Below are positions 6,261-9,685 of a stretch of 9,685 nt of DNA, piece by piece. Each line of letters begins with the position of its first letter. Positions within the stretch are counted from its first letter, which is position 1. The notes beneath the pieces were generated by a model. The model made no database searches, was not told where the DNA came from, and saw only the letters and a program-made list of their open reading frames with translations. The position numbers were made by a program, and so were the translations under genes. Origin of the DNA: an uncultured Methylophilus sp. (GTDB taxonomy: Bacteria > Pseudomonadota > Gammaproteobacteria > Burkholderiales > Methylophilaceae); contig CAKZJM010000225.1 of assembly GCA_936943315.1 (NCBI GenBank), positions 1-9,685 of the forward strand, given 5' to 3'.

Positions 6261-8121
6261 CAGTGATTTTGTCTTCTTTTTTCCATTTCCGGGTGTAGAG
6301 CAAGTCGCAAGAAACATTTTTTGCCGCTTGCTCCGCGCCACGACGACACGTTGGCTCTTACTTTCCCTCTTTCTGGCATGCTTTTCCGTCCTCGGCCAGG
6401 CGCAAGAGAGTGCCTGGTTTGAGGTCAAGCCAGGTGGCACTTACCAAACCAGGTTTTTGCTCTCCACGGACATTCCGTCCGATCAGCAATCATCCCTGCG
6501 TGAGCTATTACAAAAACACCTGAGCATCCATGAAGCGATGCAAAATCCGCGCATGAACGAAAGTGAATGGCGGCGTTTGATACAGAAAACCCCGCAAGAA
6601 ATTGCCGACCTGCTGGCGACAGAAGGTTATTTCAAAACCAAAACAACAGTTTATCAACCGGCTGCCCAAGTCGCAGAATTTCGCCTGACCCTTCCCCCGC
6701 AAGCGAAAGTGGCCACGGTAGACGTGGCGATCACAGGTGAAATTCAGCAAGCGCAGTATCAAAACACACTGGAATCCGCACAGAAAAGCTGGCCGCTGCC
6801 TGTGAACAGCGTGTTCACGCAGGCTGCATGGAGCTCAGCAAAAAAAGAGCTGCTTGCAAGCTTGCTACGTGCAGAATTCCCCAATGCAAAAATCACCCGT
6901 TCGCAAGCGCTGGTCAATCCGCAAACGCAGGCAGTCTTTATTCAGCTGGCGGTAGACTCCGGCCCGGCCGTGCGTTTTGGCCAGGTGAGGATTCATGGAT
7001 TACAGCATTACCCTGAATCGCTGATCCGCCCGCTGAATACACTCAAGGCTGGCGCACCTTACCGGCAGGCGGACTTGCTCACCTTGCAAAACAGCTTTAT
7101 GAGTACCGGCAAATTCCGCTCTGTTGACGTGTCAGCAAAAACAGACGCGCTGAATGCCGACCATACGGCGGATATTGATGTGACGGTTAACGAACTGGAA
7201 CAAAATACAGTGCGTATCGGGGTAGGCGCCAGCACCAATACTGGTGCACGCATCGTATTTAACTACACCGACCGCAACCTGTTTGAACGTGGCCTGCTAT
7301 GGGACAGCAGCCTGCGGCTGGAGCAACGTTTGCAAGCTGCCACCTCCAATATTACTTTCTTAACCGATGATAAAGGCTACCGCGACAGCATACAAAACAG
7401 CGTCACCCGCACAGACCTTGAAGGGCAAGTCACCACCGCCTTACAAAATGGCGTACGCCGTTATTGGGGCCAACCTAATATTTTCGAGCAATATGTCGGT
7501 GCCAACCTGCTGTATGAATTTCTCACGGTGGATGGCGAATCTTCGCAGTTTAACAAAGCGGCCACGCTGGCGTATGGCCTGAATATCCGCCGGCTCGACC
7601 ATGTTTTGGCCCCAACCAAAGGCTGGATATTAAATACCCAGTTTCAACTGGCGCCCCTGGACAAATTGTCTGATGGCCGTTTTCTGCAATCGCAAGCCAG
7701 GCTACAGGCGTTTTATCCCCTCACGCAATCCACACAATGGCTGGGGCGTATTGAAGTAGGCACCGTCACCGGCGCACGCAGTGTCCCCGCTACTTACCTG
7801 TTTCGTGCGGGGGGCGACCAGTCCGTACGCGGCTATGCTTTCCAGTCGCTGGGGGTGAAAGAGGCTGACGCCATTGTAGGCGGGCGCGTTTTGCTCACGG
7901 GCAGTACAGAAGTCGTGCAATGGCTGACATCCTCGTGGGGCGCCGCGCTGTTTGTCGACTTCGGTAATGCCGCTAACAGCTGGAAAGACTATGAACCGGT
8001 GCTGGGATATGGTTTGGGCGCGCGCTGGCGCAGCCCGATTGGCCTGGTGGGTGTGGATATTGCACACGGCCAGGAAACCGGGGAATACCGTTTGCATTTT
8101 AACCTGGGAGTGAATTTCTGA
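6256..8121 (+). CDS. tamA: TamA, outer-membrane Omp85-family assembly protein
   Basis: Outer-membrane subunit of the translocation and assembly module, which helps insert some outer-membrane proteins and works with TamB. As drawn it has 621 residues: signal peptide (hydrophobic 34-46, likely cleavage after A49), three POTRA domains (about 62-137, 148-235 and 236-313, with GYF and GKFRSVDV strand ends), and a 16-stranded barrel (about 318-621) ending in a C-terminal Phe. The Omp85 hallmark AGGDQSVRGY lies at 518-527. No in-frame ATG precedes the signal peptide. TTG 6256 is the outermost start; TTG 6328, or ATT 6316, gives a more normal signal peptide and about 597 residues, close to E. coli TamA (577), so the first 24 residues are doubtful. 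The open frame begins directly after the purB stop in the same frame. The TGA stop overlaps the tamB start. Confidence 0.93.
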   Translation: MTSDFVFFFPFPGVEQVARNIFCRLLRATTTRWLLLSLFLACFSVLGQAQESAWFEVKPGGTYQTRFLLSTDIPSDQQSSLRELLQKHLSIHEAMQNPRMNESEWRRLIQKTPQEIADLLATEGYFKTKTTVYQPAAQVAEFRLTLPPQAKVATVDVAITGEIQQAQYQNTLESAQKSWPLPVNSVFTQAAWSSAKKELLASLLRAEFPNAKITRSQALVNPQTQAVFIQLAVDSGPAVRFGQVRIHGLQHYPESLIRPLNTLKAGAPYRQADLLTLQNSFMSTGKFRSVDVSAKTDALNADHTADIDVTVNELEQNTVRIGVGASTNTGARIVFNYTDRNLFERGLLWDSSLRLEQRLQAATSNITFLTDDKGYRDSIQNSVTRTDLEGQVTTALQNGVRRYWGQPNIFEQYVGANLLYEFLTVDGESSQFNKAATLAYGLNIRRLDHVLAPTKGWILNTQFQLAPLDKLSDGRFLQSQARLQAFYPLTQSTQWLGRIEVGTVTGARSVPATYLFRAGGDQSVRGYAFQSLGVKEADAIVGGRVLLTGSTEVVQWLTSSWGAALFVDFGNAANSWKDYEPVLGYGLGARWRSPIGLVGVDIAHGQETGEYRLHFNLGVNF

Positions 8122-9685
8122 TGCTGCGCATGCCTGGGCTCAAATACCTATGCCGACTCGCCCTGACAAGTGTGCTTTGCCTGTCGCTGGTCATCACGCC
8201 ACACATGGTGTGGGCGGCCAATGTGCTATTGGTGACCAGCCTCAAAGAATTTGAAACCGACCTCGGCAACGCAATCCTTAAAGTGGATGGCATAGATTCG
8301 CACATGCAGTTGGGAGTGACGCCTAAAGGCGAGTTGACGGTCACGCAGTTTGCCGCCAGGCAAGTCACCTTACGGTTTAAGCCAGCGGCAGAAGTCCCTT
8401 CTTCTGCATCTAACCCCAGCAAGAAGGCATTGCCGCAGCATATCCATATCCCCCTGCCTTTTCATTTACTGTCGGGGCAGATTGAACGCCTGACTATTAT
8501 TCAGGGTGAAGAAACTACACAAATCACCCACATTCAGTTTGACCTGGATGCAGAACCGACAGGCATGCAATTCCGTATTGGCAATGCGGACAGCCCGTGG
8601 GGCAAGATCAGCACGCATTTCCAAATGCAGAACCAAGCCCCCTTCCCCTTAAACGGCTGGATAAAGGTACAACAAGCGCAAGGCTCCATGCCTTATGATT
8701 TACGCGCCGACCTCACCGGTGATTTAACGCGGCTGAATTTGACGGCTAACCATCATTACCAGCCTGACGCCCGGCCATTCGCCATTGTTCCCGCCAGCCA
8801 GCAAACGAAACCGAATGATGGGTTGCAACAGGACATGGTCCAGCTCAGCGCCTCGATTGGCCTGGATGAATTCCGCACCAGTCATTTCCAGTTTCATCTC
8901 CAGCAATTGCAGGCCAAGCATCTCCATCCGCAACTGGCTGGCCAAATGGACTTAAACATCGTCGCTGACGGCAGCCTGACTGAGCAAGGCCAGATCACGG
9001 TCAAGCTAGATGCGGGCAATAGCCGGCTGCAAACGCAACCGTTGATCATCCGCGGCCAGGCCGCATTGCAGGGCGGTCAGCTCAGGCAACTCCATCTGCT
9101 GGCACAACTGGATAAAAACACACTCAAGCTGAACACCACCCCATCCAGTCAGCCAAGTGAAACCCGCCTGGCCTGGCAAGCAGACCTGCACGACTTGACG
9201 CAACTCATGCCAGGCTTTGCCGGGCAAATGAAAGGCACTGGCGACATCGTGCAATCGAATGAGGGCTTTACGGCGCGCTATCAACTCTCCGGCCAGCAGC
9301 TACAACTGCCGCAGGCATTGAGCCTGGCAAAAGTTGAAGCGCAAGGGCAGGCATCCAGCCAAGCGCAATCTTCTATTGAAAATCACGTCACACTCAAAGG
9401 AGTCTCCCAACAGGATGCGCAAGGCATAGACAGCCCGCCGATTGATGCCGAAGTCACCCTGAGCGGCACCCTGGGGCAACACCAACTGACGCTAAACATA
9501 CGCGATGCTGACCCCACCTTGCATAGAAACCTGCTGCTGGCATTGAACGGCAGTTGGCAGAATACTCTGTGGCAAGGCCAGCTAACACAATTGCAAGATG
9601 CCGATGCCAAGGTGTTCCAACTGGTCAAGCCAGCCGCCATGCGCTGGCAAAACAATGCAGGTTTTCAGTTGCAAGATCTCGACCT
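8121..9685 (+). CDS. tamB: TamB (partial, 3' end outside window)
   Basis: Large periplasm-spanning partner of TamA, anchored in the inner membrane and thought to form a hydrophobic groove for lipid or protein transport. The frame is open from ATG 8121 to the window edge (521 codons plus two bases), with no stop seen; known TamB proteins exceed 1,000 residues, so more than half is probably missing. Residues about 9-34 are a hydrophobic signal-anchor or signal peptide (CRLALTSVLCLSLVITPHMV). The remainder is beta-rich and repetitive with TamB-like phrases such as PLPFHLLSGQIERLTI, YDLRADLTGDLTRLNL and the W/G-containing NGSWQNTLWQGQLTQL. The characteristic C-terminal DUF490 region is not in view, so the name rests on position and N-terminal character. 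The start overlaps the tamA stop by one base (TGATG), with GGGAG at 8106-8110 as ribosome binding site, indicating translational coupling. Confidence 0.88.
   Translation, partial: MLRMPGLKYLCRLALTSVLCLSLVITPHMVWAANVLLVTSLKEFETDLGNAILKVDGIDSHMQLGVTPKGELTVTQFAARQVTLRFKPAAEVPSSASNPSKKALPQHIHIPLPFHLLSGQIERLTIIQGEETTQITHIQFDLDAEPTGMQFRIGNADSPWGKISTHFQMQNQAPFPLNGWIKVQQAQGSMPYDLRADLTGDLTRLNLTANHHYQPDARPFAIVPASQQTKPNDGLQQDMVQLSASIGLDEFRTSHFQFHLQQLQAKHLHPQLAGQMDLNIVADGSLTEQGQITVKLDAGNSRLQTQPLIIRGQAALQGGQLRQLHLLAQLDKNTLKLNTTPSSQPSETRLAWQADLHDLTQLMPGFAGQMKGTGDIVQSNEGFTARYQLSGQQLQLPQALSLAKVEAQGQASSQAQSSIENHVTLKGVSQQDAQGIDSPPIDAEVTLSGTLGQHQLTLNIRDADPTLHRNLLLALNGSWQNTLWQGQLTQLQDADAKVFQLVKPAAMRWQNNAGFQLQDLD

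Overview
The window reads as ordinary chromosomal DNA of a betaproteobacterium from about base 658 to the end, preceded by roughly 657 bases that look foreign to it. The gene set and protein sequences fit the Methylophilaceae type of methylotroph (Methylophilus, Methylotenera, Methylovorus and relatives). That family assignment is inference from protein character and gene order; no marker gene is present.

Bases 1-657 hold no credible gene. They are A/T-rich with low-complexity patches and include a three-copy 48-bp minisatellite (240-381), a (GGCC)4 block and a short (TG)n run. This resembles eukaryotic, possibly plant, intergenic DNA. The LapB reading frame matches its family up to codon 388 (base 658) and then changes abruptly into 31 unrelated residues before a stop at 562. 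The simplest reading is an assembly or library chimera, or a bacterial contig misjoined inside a host-plant assembly. A real rearrangement is the less likely alternative.

Bases 658-4679, minus strand, carry lapG -> lapD -> lapB. LapG is a periplasmic calcium-dependent cysteine protease, LapD is an inner-membrane c-di-GMP receptor with degenerate GGDEF and EAL domains, and LapB is a type I secretion ABC transporter for a giant RTX adhesin. Together they form the inside-out biofilm switch known from Pseudomonas: at high c-di-GMP LapD holds LapG and the adhesin stays on the surface, at low c-di-GMP LapG is freed and cuts it off. The adhesin, LapC and LapE are not in the window and may lie beyond the broken left end.

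Bases 4870-9685, plus strand, carry purB (adenylosuccinate lyase), tamA (Omp85-family outer-membrane barrel) and the 5' part of tamB. tamA and tamB overlap by one base (TGATG) and make up the translocation and assembly module that links the two membranes. purB and lapG are divergent across about 190 bases. A long inverted repeat spans the purB stop codon.

I found no evidence of a new system. The points most worth checking are the chimeric junction, the minisatellite, and the structured leader upstream of lapD.
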